A stretch of DNA of 64,000 bases from Actinomycetes bacterium (GCA_021787365.1 JAJYMB010000086.1:1-64000), one strand, 5' to 3'. Counted from the first letter of the stretch, positions 17,550-27,041 are shown. The notes: generated from the letters alone by a model not told the origin. A program made the numbers and translations.

Positions 17550-18590
17550 CTACCTTTCACGTACGTGGTGTGCACCCGCCTGAGAAGGCTTCCAACCAAA
17601 GGACTTTATGTGAACCGCGGGCAGGTTGCCTTCCCTGCCCGAGCTACCGTACTCGTACTTGTAGACCTCGTAGAACGGGTCGGTGCTCGGGTAGTAGCCA
17701 CCGCCCGCGCCATTGGCAGAGGGGTTGTAGGTCCAAGCAAACTTGGGCAGGGTCTTGGTGAGCGGGGCGAGCTTTTTTTCGGTCGAAGTGGCCCACTTGT
17801 AAAACGCCGTCGGGGACACTATGTAGCCATAGTTGTACATGGCACCGTGCCAGATGCCGCACAGCTCGTCACAGCGCACGGTGAAACGACCGGTCTCGTT
17901 GGTGGTTGCGAACGCCACGTTGTCCACGTTGGGGTTGGCGTCCGCCTTCACCCCCAGTTGGTAGGCCCAGAAGTCGTGGATCACGTCGAGCGACGTGACG
18001 TGGAACGCGATCTTCGTGTGGTTGGGCAGGATGAGGTCGGGCGTCTCGAAGCCCCCGAACTGCGGGTAGCGGTAGGTCCAGAGCCACTGCTGGCCGATCA
18101 CTTGCACGGTCAACATGTTCTTCGTCGCCGCCGGCGTCCAGATCGGGCTCGGCCCTTCGCCGCCGCCTGCTCCCGACGTGTTGATGAGCTCGTACGTACC
18201 GAAAACAAAAGCTCCCATCACGATGGCACTGGTGATGGCTATCCAGCCGGCCTGGATGCCGACGTGGCCCCAGATAGGCGGCCCGTCCTCGGGTGGCTCC
18301 CCCTTCTTTTGGTGCCACACGATCATGGCGTACAGGTAGTACTCGAGGACGGCGATCACGACGGGAGCAGCCGTCATGGTGAGGACGAGCGCGTCGAACT
18401 GGGCACCCCTCGCTGCGTCCGTCATCGTCCCAGGTGGGATGTGGGGCCAGACGAGGAAATAGAGGACCGGCTCGACGATCGCGGTAGCCAGCAACCAGAT
18501 CGCAAACAGCCGCGCGAAGTGCGGCACGTTGGGGCCGCGCGGGTCTATGCCGTCGCCTGGACGCTCAGAGGGCTGTTCCATGTGGCTCAT
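17550..18590 (-). CDS. ctaC: Cytochrome c oxidase subunit II (CuA)
   Basis: A 346-residue subunit II. Two long TM helices (residues about 28-48 and 118-138, with a further hydrophobic stretch around 70-92) anchor a C-terminal cupredoxin domain. The CuA centre is intact: His in VIHDFWAYQL (about 204) and CDELCGIWHGAM (about 238-249), giving the two Cys, the Glu carbonyl ligand, His and Met. WLWTYRYPQ matches the aromatic electron-entry region. It accepts electrons from cytochrome c or a blue copper protein and passes them to CtaD, whose gene starts 4 bp downstream. Confidence 0.93.
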   Translation of the reverse strand: MSHMEQPSERPGDGIDPRGPNVPHFARLFAIWLLATAIVEPVLYFLVWPHIPPGTMTDAARGAQFDALVLTMTAAPVVIAVLEYYLYAMIVWHQKKGEPPEDGPPIWGHVGIQAGWIAITSAIVMGAFVFGTYELINTSGAGGGEGPSPIWTPAATKNMLTVQVIGQQWLWTYRYPQFGGFETPDLILPNHTKIAFHVTSLDVIHDFWAYQLGVKADANPNVDNVAFATTNETGRFTVRCDELCGIWHGAMYNYGYIVSPTAFYKWATSTEKKLAPLTKTLPKFAWTYNPSANGAGGGYYPSTDPFYEVYKYEYGSSGREGNLPAVHIKSFGWKPSQAGAHHVRER

Positions 18591-18593
18591 TCG

Positions 18594-19268
18594 CTAAATC
18601 ACCTTCAAGAAGCCGGCCATGTAACCGAGCGTGTCCATGGGCCCCCCGTTGCCATTGAGATAGCCTGCCGCGCACGGCACGAAGCACTGCCAGCGGAACT
18701 GGCCTGGATGGGTCGTGTAGAAGCTGAACTTGATGACGTTGTGGGTGAAACGAAGGGAGCACGGTGCCGCCGCGCACTGGTGGGGCGCGTTGCCCGCAAT
18801 GCCCCAGAGCGGGACGCTCACCCCCAATGCCGGCACGCTGAAGGTGTGAGCGACGCCATTACCTACATTCGAGTTGAGCAGGCGCACCCTCCTCCCGTTC
18901 AGCAAGGCGCTGTGCCCGCCCGTACCACGGATAAGGCCCCAGACCTGGTTGCGGAGCGGGCTACCGGTGTCGTACTGGTACACCGTCACGTTGATGCGCG
19001 TGTGGGCCGGCAGTTCCCACTGAGTCGAGTGGACCCAGTGGCCGTTGGGACCCTTGACCAGGTAGGACACCCAGTCCGCGTGCACCCCGTGGCCGTACGA
19101 ACCGACCGTCTGCACCGTCAGATCCACGGGCTGGCCCCGGCGGTGCCCGGAGGTGAAGTTGACGTTGGGAGGCTGGATCCGCAAGTATGCCGCGACGCCC
19201 CAGACCCCCAGCCCGAAGGCCAAGGCGAAGATGAAGACGGCCAAGGCGAGCCGCCCAGCTTTCGGCAT
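18594..19268 (-). CDS. Membrane-anchored cupredoxin-like protein
   Basis: A 224-residue protein from ATG 19268 (AGAGG upstream). A signal anchor (LALAVFIFALAFGLGVWGV) precedes an extracytoplasmic beta-rich domain. Its C-terminal half holds copper-type residues: AHTFSVPALGVSVPLWG with a possible His ligand, a CAAAPC pair, and WQCFVPCAAG followed about 12 residues later by GPMDTLGYM. This resembles the C-x3-C...M arrangement of a CuA or blue-copper loop but is not canonical. It is the first gene of the oxidase operon, 3 bp before ctaC. It could donate electrons to CtaC or be an extra subunit-II-like protein; the function is inferred. Confidence 0.6.
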   Translation of the reverse strand: MPKAGRLALAVFIFALAFGLGVWGVAAYLRIQPPNVNFTSGHRRGQPVDLTVQTVGSYGHGVHADWVSYLVKGPNGHWVHSTQWELPAHTRINVTVYQYDTGSPLRNQVWGLIRGTGGHSALLNGRRVRLLNSNVGNGVAHTFSVPALGVSVPLWGIAGNAPHQCAAAPCSLRFTHNVIKFSFYTTHPGQFRWQCFVPCAAGYLNGNGGPMDTLGYMAGFLKVI

Positions 19269-19369
19269 CAGAGCGCCTCTGCAAGGACTGGTAAGAGCCC
19301 GCGCTGGCGGCATGGGTACTTGCTCATGCAAAGACGATCCCAGTTTGGAGGGTGACCCGCCATCACACT

Positions 19370-19390
19370 GTTAGGGTGATTTGCCCTTAC
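19370..19390. promoter_or_regulatory. Imperfect inverted repeat between the oxidase operon and the LuxR regulator
   Basis: GTTAGGG-N7-CCCTTAC sits in the 112-bp gap between the divergent oxidase operon (first start 19268) and the regulator gene. The arms differ at one base pair. It overlaps the most upstream possible regulator start (TTG 19381), which argues for a downstream start and for an operator or promoter role here. Confidence 0.35.
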
Positions 19391-22176
19391 GGCACGCGCT
19401 GTGGGTGAGGACCGGCGTGGAATGCCTGCTACCTCGTCTATGGATCGCGCGCTCAGTGAGCGCTGCCTACAAAGTGGTTGCAAAGCCGTCACCCGGGTGC
19501 GAAGATGACCTGGCCGTGGTGCTCACCCTCCGACCCGAGGCAGTCGACTGGGCAGGCGCCGGTGGCGGGGGGACGCTCCTACGCCGGACGCTGTTCGAAC
19601 GCCTGAGCAGCGCAGCGCGAGTCACCGAGTTGTCCGCGCCGCCCGGCAGCGGTAAGACCGAACTACTGCGCTCATGGGTACGAGAGGCCGGTCTCGAAGG
19701 CCGCGTCGCTTGGGTCACGGTGCAGCCGAGGGAGTGCAGCCCACAAGTCTTCTGGGTCTTGGTGACAGAGGCCCTGCGCGCTGCGTCGTGGGGAGCAGGC
19801 ATGGTCCGCCTTCTTTCGGTGGCGCCGGGCCTCGACGGCTACGACGCCGTAGAGCGGCTACTGGAGGACCTTGCTGCGCTCCGCGAGCGCGCCTGGCTCG
19901 TGGTCGAGGATTTGCACGAGCTCGGCTCGAACGAAGCCCTCCGCCAGTTCGAGCTGTTCGTGGCCCGCGCGCCCAAGGCGCTGCGCTTCGTGATCTCGAC
20001 AAGGCGCGACCTTCATATCGGCCTGCACCGCCTCCGCCTGGAGGGAGAGCTCACCGAGATACGGGCTGCCGACCTCCGCTTCGGCCTCGAAGAGGCCCGC
20101 CGGCTGTTCCGGGCTGCCGGCCTGCACGTGCATGACGCCGTCTTGGAAAGCCTCGTCCAAAAGACCGAGGGCTGGGCGGCCGGGCTCAGGCTCGCCGCTT
20201 TGTCCTTGGCTTCCCACTCCGACCCCGAGCGCTTCGCGGCCGAGTTCTCGGGCAGCGAGCGGACGATCGCTGAGTACCTGCTCGCCGAGGTGCTCGAGAG
20301 CCAGCCGCTGGAGACGAAAAGGCTCTTGCTCAGGACCTCTGTCTTGGACAAGGTGAACGGCGAGCTCGCCGACCTGTTGACGGGTGGTTCCGGTGGCGAG
20401 AGGACGCTGCAGGAGCTGGAGGAGGCGGGCGCATTCGTCACATCGCTCGACGCTCGACGGTCCTGGTTCCGCTACCACCAGCTTTTCGCCGACTTGCTCC
20501 GCCTCGAGCTGCGCCGCGCCGAGCCTGGCGCCGAACGCGCACTGAACATACTTGCCGCCGAGTGGTTCGCTGCCCACGGTCACCCGGTCGAGGCGGTCCG
20601 GCATGCTCAGGCGGCGGCCGAGTGGGCGCTCGCCGCACGCCTCCTCTCGGACCACTGGTGCGGCCTCACGTCGAAGGGCCAGGGCGCGGCAGCCCGCGAG
20701 CTACTCGAGGGCTTCCCAGCCGGGGTGGTCGCCGCCAACAGCGAGCTGATCGCGCTCAGGGCGGCCGAGACAATGACGTGGTGGTCCCTGGAGGAGGCCG
20801 ACCGGGACTTGGCCCTCGCGTGCCGTCGCGTTGAGTCGGTCCCAGAGGACAGACGGCACCATTTCCACTTGTTCGTCGCCACCACGCGGCTCTCCCTCGC
20901 GGGCAGGCGAGGCGACGTGGAAGGAGCGCTCAAGGGGGCTAGACAGCTGCTCTCGTTTGACAGGCCTGACGACGCGCCACAATGCCCGGAAGGGGACTTG
21001 CGGGCGATAACGCTCGTAGGGCTCGGCACAGCCCTGGCTTGGACCTCCCAGAGTGATGAAGCAGCGCGTCACCTCGCCCAGGGCGCCGCGCTGGCAAGGC
21101 ATGCAGGGTACCCGTACCTGGAACTGACCGCCCTCGCACACTTGGCGGTGACGACAACGGCCCGCTCCCTGTCGGCCGGGGAGCAACGGGGCCTCCGCGC
21201 CGTCGAGCTGGCCGAGCAGCACGGCTGGGCCAACGAGCAAGCCGTTGGCGTCGCCTACCTGGCGCTCGCGATGACGACCCTCTGGCAGGGACGCCTCGAC
21301 GACGCCGAGGAGTGGCTGGAGCGAGCCGAGCGCGTCCTCAGGCCGGAAGTAGAGCCCTGTGCAGGCGTCAGTCTGTACCAAGCTCGCGCCTTGTGGGAGA
21401 GCATCCGCGGCCACGACAAGCGGGCATTCGCGGCTTTGGAAGACGCAGAGGGCCTCCGCGGGCTACTCGTGAGGCCGCACCCGCTCGCCACGGGGACGCA
21501 TGCGCTCTTGCTCGAGGCGCTCGTGCGGGCTGGCAAGACCGAGCCTGCAGAAAAGGCCCTCCAAAAAGTTGGTGAAAAGGAGCGCGAAAATGGCCAAGTA
21601 CGCATTGCGCTCGCGGCGCTCAGCCTCGCCGAGGGGGACCCGAAGGCGGCCTCGGCCCGGCTCGCCCCCGTTTTGGCCGGAGCGGCTCGGGCGACCTCAC
21701 CTTGGCTCGGGTTGGCCTACTTGCTCGAGGCGTCGGCGCGCGACGGCCCCGACCACACAGCCTCGGCTACGGCCCTGGAGCGCGCCCTCGACCTAGCAGA
21801 GCGCGACGGGGCACTCCTGCCTTTCCTGCTCCACCCCGTGCCTGAACTGCTGGAGCGCCATCGCCGGCAAACGTCCCACGCGGCGTTGGTCTCGGAGATA
21901 CTCGCCATGGTCGCTGGCGCGAAGCGGCGAGGGGCGTCGCAGCGCGCGCAGGACGCTGACTTCGAGCCCCTCAGCGAAAGCGAGGCACGGATCCTGCGCT
22001 ACCTGCCGACCAACCTTTCGGCTCCAGAAATCGCCCACGACCTCTACCTCTCCGTCAACACGGTGAAGACCCACCTCCGCCACCTTTACGCGAAGCTCGG
22101 GGTCAACCGGCGCTCCGAGGCGGTCGAGCGCGCCCGCGCCCTCGGCTTGCTCGCCCCTCCCTGGCACTACGCCTAA
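19381..22176 (+). CDS. LuxR-family regulator of the MalT/LAL STAND type
   Basis: Up to 931 residues. The P-loop SAPPGSGKTE (about 86-94) starts a STAND ATPase domain with the Walker B-like WLVVEDLHELGSNEAL and the sensor RFVISTRRDLHIGLHRLRLE. A long helical TPR-like middle follows (about 390-840), then a C-terminal LuxR HTH: LSESEARILRYLPTNLSAPE, then VNTVKTHLRHLYAKL (about 865-925). Such proteins are ATP- and ligand-dependent activators. The start is uncertain: TTG 19381 overlaps an inverted repeat, and GTG at 19405 or 19516 would also precede the ATPase. Divergent from the oxidase operon, which it may control. Confidence 0.87.
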   Translation: MPLRHALWVRTGVECLLPRLWIARSVSAAYKVVAKPSPGCEDDLAVVLTLRPEAVDWAGAGGGGTLLRRTLFERLSSAARVTELSAPPGSGKTELLRSWVREAGLEGRVAWVTVQPRECSPQVFWVLVTEALRAASWGAGMVRLLSVAPGLDGYDAVERLLEDLAALRERAWLVVEDLHELGSNEALRQFELFVARAPKALRFVISTRRDLHIGLHRLRLEGELTEIRAADLRFGLEEARRLFRAAGLHVHDAVLESLVQKTEGWAAGLRLAALSLASHSDPERFAAEFSGSERTIAEYLLAEVLESQPLETKRLLLRTSVLDKVNGELADLLTGGSGGERTLQELEEAGAFVTSLDARRSWFRYHQLFADLLRLELRRAEPGAERALNILAAEWFAAHGHPVEAVRHAQAAAEWALAARLLSDHWCGLTSKGQGAAARELLEGFPAGVVAANSELIALRAAETMTWWSLEEADRDLALACRRVESVPEDRRHHFHLFVATTRLSLAGRRGDVEGALKGARQLLSFDRPDDAPQCPEGDLRAITLVGLGTALAWTSQSDEAARHLAQGAALARHAGYPYLELTALAHLAVTTTARSLSAGEQRGLRAVELAEQHGWANEQAVGVAYLALAMTTLWQGRLDDAEEWLERAERVLRPEVEPCAGVSLYQARALWESIRGHDKRAFAALEDAEGLRGLLVRPHPLATGTHALLLEALVRAGKTEPAEKALQKVGEKERENGQVRIALAALSLAEGDPKAASARLAPVLAGAARATSPWLGLAYLLEASARDGPDHTASATALERALDLAERDGALLPFLLHPVPELLERHRRQTSHAALVSEILAMVAGAKRRGASQRAQDADFEPLSESEARILRYLPTNLSAPEIAHDLYLSVNTVKTHLRHLYAKLGVNRRSEAVERARALGLLAPPWHYA

Positions 22177-22262
22177 TGGGCAGGCAACGGCTGGTCGGGC
22201 CGTGCGCTCGCCCTCGACCGGAGCGAGCACGCCTGCGTGACCGGTGTTGGGCTGGGCGGCCC

Positions 22263-23474
22263 GTGTCTTCCTTGGCGACCCGGGTCGGCGTGGTAGCCGC
22301 GATCTCGGCCGTGGTCGCCGGCGGGACAGGCGTAGCAACCGCAGCCAGCCGGCCGCCCCCCGGCACGCTGACGACCTCCCTCCCCCTCGCCACTTCGGCC
22401 CGGACTTTGGGGGGCACTTGGGCAACGCTGCCGATGGGCCACCTCGACCAACCGCTCAACACTTTCTGGCAGCTCATGTTCGAGCCCGCGGGGAGCTCGT
22501 CGTGGTCCGACCGGGTCGAGGCGACTGGCGTAGCCACCAATGGCGGGATCGTGCTCGCGGCGAACGCGAAGTCGCTCGTGGTCGGCGTCCGCCCGAGCAG
22601 TCGCCTCACCTACTCCCCGCTCATCGCCACCACCAACTCGGGGCGCTCCTGGTCGACGGGGCTAGTCCAAAATGGGCTCGCCCAGGTGCCGAGCTCCCTC
22701 GCCATCTCGCCTTCGGGCGCCGCCCTGGCCTTGGCGCCCGGCCGCCGAGGCGGCCGCGAAGTGCTCATCAGCCACGCAGGGAAAGCTCACCTTGTGTCGT
22801 GGGAGGTGTTGCTCGGGAGCCGGACGTTCGCCTCCACCGCGCCTGCCGAGCGCTGTGCTCCGAGCTCGTTCACCGCTGTCGGCTACGCCGGCGCGGCCCC
22901 GGTGGTCGGTGCAGCGTGCGGGAGGGCCGGTACCGCGGGTCTCTTTACCGAGCTCGGGGGCCACTGGACGCCTGAGGGCCCAGGGATCCCCCGGAGCGCC
23001 GGGAGCGCTGAGGTGCTCGACCTCGTGCCCACAGGCAAGGGCCTGGCCACCGTCATCGAGCTACACCAGCGCGGCTCGGCGACAGAGAGCCTGCTCGCCG
23101 CTTGGAGCTCCGACGCAACCTACTGGCGAGCCTCCACCTACCTGCGCCTTCCGGCCGGCGAGCGCCTCACCTCGCTCGGGCCAGCCGGTGGCCAGGGTGT
23201 CTTCGTGCTGATGACGGGCACCGGGGACAAAGAGCGACTGGCCGTGGTAAACGGGCCGGGCTCTCGCTCCTGGCATTACCTGCCGGCGCCGCCGGCTGAG
23301 ACCCAAACTGTAACCTTTGGCTCAACGGGCCCGGCCCAAGCCTTCGCGCTCAACCAGAGTGCCATCGAGGTCTGGGACCTTGGTCGAGGGGGTGGGGCCG
23401 GCAAGACACGGGGGGCAGGCTGGCGACAGGGGCAGCTCGTGCACGTCACCATCCAGTTCGGGCCGTTGGGCTGA
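22263..23474 (+). CDS. Secreted BNR/Asp-box repeat protein, function unknown
   Basis: About 403 residues from GTG 22263, where a signal peptide begins (VGVVAAISAVVAGGTGVATAA). The mature part is beta-rich and holds at least one clear Asp-box (ATTNSGRSWSTG near residue 125) and a related WSSDATYWRAST. This suggests a sialidase-like beta-propeller without catalytic Arg residues that I can identify. The open frame extends upstream to ATG 22176, adjoining the regulator's stop, but those residues are not signal-like. Convergent with ugpE. The role is unknown; an extracellular binding protein is possible. Confidence 0.6.
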   Translation: MSSLATRVGVVAAISAVVAGGTGVATAASRPPPGTLTTSLPLATSARTLGGTWATLPMGHLDQPLNTFWQLMFEPAGSSSWSDRVEATGVATNGGIVLAANAKSLVVGVRPSSRLTYSPLIATTNSGRSWSTGLVQNGLAQVPSSLAISPSGAALALAPGRRGGREVLISHAGKAHLVSWEVLLGSRTFASTAPAERCAPSSFTAVGYAGAAPVVGAACGRAGTAGLFTELGGHWTPEGPGIPRSAGSAEVLDLVPTGKGLATVIELHQRGSATESLLAAWSSDATYWRASTYLRLPAGERLTSLGPAGGQGVFVLMTGTGDKERLAVVNGPGSRSWHYLPAPPAETQTVTFGSTGPAQAFALNQSAIEVWDLGRGGGAGKTRGAGWRQGQLVHVTIQFGPLG

Positions 23475-23628
23475 CAGGGCTCGCTCGCGAAGGCGACGAC
23501 CCAATGGGCTCCCCATCTCTCCTCGAGGCCGACCGCGATCAGGGCCACGCGCCGCCAGGGCCGGGCGGGGCGCCACGGCCCTGAAACCGCAAACGTTATG
23601 CCGACAGCACCGGTCCGGTACCTGGCCT

Positions 23629-24471
23629 TCAGCTCGTACCGGCCATGAGGCCCTTCACGAACCACCGCTGCATGACGACAACCACCAGCACCGGGGGCAC
23701 CATTGCCAACAACGCCACCGCCATCACCAAGTTCCACTGAGGGACGGCGAAACTCTGGGCTGACGAGATCATCTCTTGGATGCCCATGACAACCGTAGCG
23801 CTGTGCGGGCTCGTCGTGACGATGAGCGGCCACAGGTACTGGTTCCACCCGTACACGAACTCCAGCACGAAGATGGCCGCGAGGTTTGTCCTCGACAAGG
23901 GTAGGACGATGCTCCATAGGAACCGCAACGGGCTACTCCCATCGATGCGTGCGGCGTCAGCTAGTTCGACGGGGAAGGTCATGAAGAACTGCCGGAAAAG
24001 GAAAGTCGCCGTCGCCGACGCTACCAAGGGCAGGATCAACCCGCCGTAACTGTCCAAGAGCCCGAACTGAGCCGTCACCTCGTACGTAGGGAAGAAGATC
24101 ACCTCGATCGGGAGCATCAGGGTTATGAATATCAGCCAAAACGCGACCATTCGGCCCCGGAAACGGAAAAACGCTATGGCATAGGCTGCTGGGATAGAAA
24201 GCACCAGCTTGCCGATCGATATGCCAAGGGCCATGACCGCGGAGTTGGCCATCAGAGTGGTCACGGGCGCCGAGTTGGGAAGGCCGCGCGTAAGCACACG
24301 CCACAGGTTGGGCCCCAACTGGCCACTAGGTAGGAGTGGTACACCTGTCAACAGGTCCCTCGCGGGGTGCGTCGCCGCCACGAACGCCAGGTACAGCGGG
24401 ACCACGAATATGGCGGCCGCGAAGATCAGGATCCCGTGGCGCAGCGCCTGGCTCAGCCCCCGGTCTCTCAT
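23629..24471 (-). CDS. ugpE: Glycerol-3-phosphate-type ABC transporter permease UgpE
   Basis: A 280-residue MalG-type permease with six helices. The sequence is strikingly close to E. coli UgpE: FITLMLPIEVIFFPTYEV, LPLVASATATFLFRQFFMTF, then the EAA loop ELADAARIDGSSPLRF and VYGWNQYLWPL. It forms the membrane channel with UgpA and imports sn-glycerol 3-phosphate or its diesters. It overlaps ugpA by 4 bp. No UgpC ATPase follows, since the next gene is convergent, so a shared MsmK-type ATPase elsewhere is needed. Confidence 0.9.
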   Translation of the reverse strand: MRDRGLSQALRHGILIFAAAIFVVPLYLAFVAATHPARDLLTGVPLLPSGQLGPNLWRVLTRGLPNSAPVTTLMANSAVMALGISIGKLVLSIPAAYAIAFFRFRGRMVAFWLIFITLMLPIEVIFFPTYEVTAQFGLLDSYGGLILPLVASATATFLFRQFFMTFPVELADAARIDGSSPLRFLWSIVLPLSRTNLAAIFVLEFVYGWNQYLWPLIVTTSPHSATVVMGIQEMISSAQSFAVPQWNLVMAVALLAMVPPVLVVVVMQRWFVKGLMAGTS

Positions 24472-25361
24472 CGGTAGAACACCTTCCTGTTGAGGAAGCG
24501 GAACTGGACTGCCGTGAGGGCCGCGGCAATCAATAGCAAGAACACTGTCTCTGCCCCCGCCAAGCCCGTGTTACCGTTTTGGAACCCGTCCCGGTACACC
24601 TGGTACACCACGGTGGTGGTGGCATTGCCCGGGCCTCCCTGGGTGATGACGTCTATGATCGCAAAGCTCGAGAAGAACGCGTAGAGCACGTTCATCACGA
24701 GCAGGTAAAACGTCGTGGGCGACAAGAGCGGGAACACGACTTGCCAGAACCGGGCCAGCTTGCCGGCTCCGTCTATGCTGGCCGCCTCGAAAACGTCTCG
24801 AGGGATCATCTGCAGGCCCGCTGTATAGAACAAGAAGTTGTACGCCGCCTGTTGCCAGACTATAACGGCCACGAGGAGCGCGAACGCCTGTAGGCTGTGC
24901 AGGGCGAAGTTCCAGTTGACCCCCAAGTCGACCAATACCCTCGCCCCAGCTCCGAGCCCGGGCTCGAAGAGGAACAACCACAGCGCGCCGGCGATCGCGC
25001 TAGGGACGGCGTAGGTCCAGATGAACAACGTTCGGTACACCCGTCGTACCCGGCCCACCTGGTCCGCCTCCACGGCGAGGAACAGACCGATCGCCATTGC
25101 CAGTACCGTGGTGACACAGGCCAAGATGACGGTCACTTCGATGGTGCCCACCTCGCCCGCCACGCTGAAGGCGTTCACGAAATTGGTGAGGCCGCTGAAC
25201 CGGGCGCCCGTGCCGAACGCGTTGGTCTCCTCGAACGACTCATAGATGGCACGCACGGTTGGCCACAGGAAGAAGATGGCCACAATCACGAGTTGGGGTA
25301 CGACCAAGGCGTAAGGAAGAAACCGGCCGCGAAAGATGGCGCCCCCCGCCCTGTCGGGCAT
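24468..25361 (-). CDS. ugpA: Glycerol-3-phosphate-type ABC transporter permease UgpA
   Basis: A 297-residue MalF-type permease matching UgpA nearly end to end: RFLPYALVVPQLVIVAIFF at the N-terminus, YNFLFYTAGLQMIPRDVFEA with the EAA-loop continuation AASIDGAGK, and TQGGPGNATTTVVYQVYRDG near the C-terminus. ATG 25361 gives the family length. The open frame continues upstream to ATG 25466, into the ugpB stop, but adds an Arg/Pro-rich stretch without family similarity. Part of ugpBAE. Confidence 0.9.
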   Translation of the reverse strand: MPDRAGGAIFRGRFLPYALVVPQLVIVAIFFLWPTVRAIYESFEETNAFGTGARFSGLTNFVNAFSVAGEVGTIEVTVILACVTTVLAMAIGLFLAVEADQVGRVRRVYRTLFIWTYAVPSAIAGALWLFLFEPGLGAGARVLVDLGVNWNFALHSLQAFALLVAVIVWQQAAYNFLFYTAGLQMIPRDVFEAASIDGAGKLARFWQVVFPLLSPTTFYLLVMNVLYAFFSSFAIIDVITQGGPGNATTTVVYQVYRDGFQNGNTGLAGAETVFLLLIAAALTAVQFRFLNRKVFYR

Positions 25362-25455
25362 AGGACCGCCTGGTTCGCGCCGGCGAGGGTGCCGACGCCC
25401 TGGGGCGAAGGCACCCTCGGGCAGGGTGACAGTCGGTTCTGGTGGAGCGGGCGCC

Positions 25456-26829
25456 CTAGCCGCCATACTGCGAGGCGAACTCCGCGAGCACCTTGTCCCC
25501 CTGGGCCTGAGCAGACGCCAGCGCGCTCGACGCGCTTTCTTTCCCGGAAAGGATGGCGGCGATGGCAGACGCCTCATCGACGCGGACCTCGGGCAGGTAA
25601 CCCAAGCGTATGCCCCGAGTCCAAGGTTTGGGAGGCTTGTGCGTGAGCTCCAGGACGGCTACTAGGTCGCTCGGGTGGGTCTTGTAGAAACCTACCTTGT
25701 GAAGGTGATTGGCCGCGGCGTTGGTCACCGGCACATAGCCAGTGTGGCTGGCCCAGTAGTCTTGAGCTGAGACCGACATCATGAAATGAAGGAACTCGGC
25801 ATCACCCCGGTAGGTATTTTGGGGCACCCCTGACAGGGCCCACAAGGATGCACCACCGACAACCGTGTTTTGAGGGGCAGCAGGGTTCCCTGCCACGACA
25901 GGAAGCTGGGTTATGCCGACTGGGAACTTGGCGCCTGCCTCGATCTCGTTGATGTCAGCCGAGCTGTTGTCGTAAAAGGCGCAGGTGCCGTTGGTAAAGA
26001 ACGGGACGGTCGAGTTGGTTGTACCGTTCCAGCGGTACAAGCCACGTTTGCTGAGGGTCCCTAGGAAGTCCCAGTGCTGGACCATGGGTTTCGCGGTCAG
26101 CAGCAGCTTCACGTTCTTTATGGAATCATAGCCATTGTTCTGTGTGGCGTAAGGGTAACCGTTCCAGAGGTCGAACTGCTCCATATCGGTCCACATGATG
26201 TAAGCACCGGACGCCGACAGGATGCACTTGGCGCCCGCAGAAACAAGAGGCTTGACGTCATTCGCCAGCTGAGTCCAAGTCTTCGGAGGTGACTTGATCC
26301 CTGCCTTGGCCAAAAGGGGCCTGTTGTAATAAAGGACCGGGGTCGAGCTGTTGAACGGCAGCGAGTCGAGCTGGTCTTGCGCGGTCTCGTAGTAGCTGGC
26401 TGCCCCACCAATGAACTGAGAGGTGGAGAATTTGAAGTGGTACTCGGACATGAGCTGGTGGACCGGTACATAGACACCTGGCGCGTACATCATCGTCGCT
26501 GTCCCTGCGTCGAAGATCTGAGCGATGTCAGGGGCATGATGTGCGCGGACCGCGGCGATCGTGGCCGAAAGGACGGTGGAGTAGCTCCCTTTGTAGAGGA
26601 GGTTGACCTTGTACGTGCTCTGCGAAGAGTTGAACTCGTTGACCAAATGGCCGAGCGCGGCTCCGAGCGTGCCGCTCATGGCCGACCAGAACGTGATGGG
26701 CACCCGGGACCCCGAGTGCGACGTAGCCATGCTGCTCGTCGCCGAGGCGCTCGTCGCGGGTAGGAGCCCAACAGCTGTAGCCAACAGCGCGGACAGAGCT
26801 TTGCTCGCGCTTCTCATACGAAAACTCAT
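25456..26829 (-). CDS. ugpB: Glycerol-3-phosphate-binding lipoprotein-like protein UgpB
   Basis: A 457-residue solute-binding protein: a signal peptide (LSALLATAVGLLPATSASA, no lipobox Cys seen), then a mature domain that follows UgpB closely. Examples are ITFWSAMSGTLGAALGHLV, PFNSSTPVLYYNRPLLAKAG, NTVVGGASLWALSG and a C-terminal RGIRLGYLPEVR. It captures sn-glycerol 3-phosphate or glycerophosphodiesters outside the membrane. The ATG follows AAAGGAGGG closely, and a TATAGT -10-like box lies at 26868-26873 on the same strand. Pho boxes at 26937-26969 suggest induction at low phosphate. Confidence 0.9.
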   Translation of the reverse strand: MSFRMRSASKALSALLATAVGLLPATSASATSSMATSHSGSRVPITFWSAMSGTLGAALGHLVNEFNSSQSTYKVNLLYKGSYSTVLSATIAAVRAHHAPDIAQIFDAGTATMMYAPGVYVPVHQLMSEYHFKFSTSQFIGGAASYYETAQDQLDSLPFNSSTPVLYYNRPLLAKAGIKSPPKTWTQLANDVKPLVSAGAKCILSASGAYIMWTDMEQFDLWNGYPYATQNNGYDSIKNVKLLLTAKPMVQHWDFLGTLSKRGLYRWNGTTNSTVPFFTNGTCAFYDNSSADINEIEAGAKFPVGITQLPVVAGNPAAPQNTVVGGASLWALSGVPQNTYRGDAEFLHFMMSVSAQDYWASHTGYVPVTNAAANHLHKVGFYKTHPSDLVAVLELTHKPPKPWTRGIRLGYLPEVRVDEASAIAAILSGKESASSALASAQAQGDKVLAEFASQYGG

Positions 26830-26936
26830 AAACCCTCCTTTGCCTTAATGACGTCTTACAACTTCCAACTATACCTTCGCAGAAGCCGGGCCGTCCACAT
26901 GGACAATTCACCCCCTCGCGGCCCGTTTGACTGAAG

Positions 26937-26969
26937 GTTCGTCTTGTGTTTACCTGTTGTTCATCTGTG
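26937..26969 (+). promoter_or_regulatory. Pho box (three 11-bp direct repeats) upstream of ugpB
   Basis: Three contiguous 11-bp units, GTTCGTCTTGT, GTTTACCTGTT and GTTCATCTGTG, match the actinobacterial PhoP site pattern (G/T)TTCAYYYRSS in phase. They lie about 65-100 bp upstream of the ugpB -10-like box, on the strand opposite to ugpB. Phosphate control of ugp genes is established in several bacteria; PhoP binding here is inferred from the repeat. Confidence 0.65.
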
Positions 26970-27041
26970 CTTGGGCCAAAAAACCCCTGGCAATTATGCA
27001 ACCTACATCCAGGTCGCCATAGAGGCGAAAGACCCTAGTAA

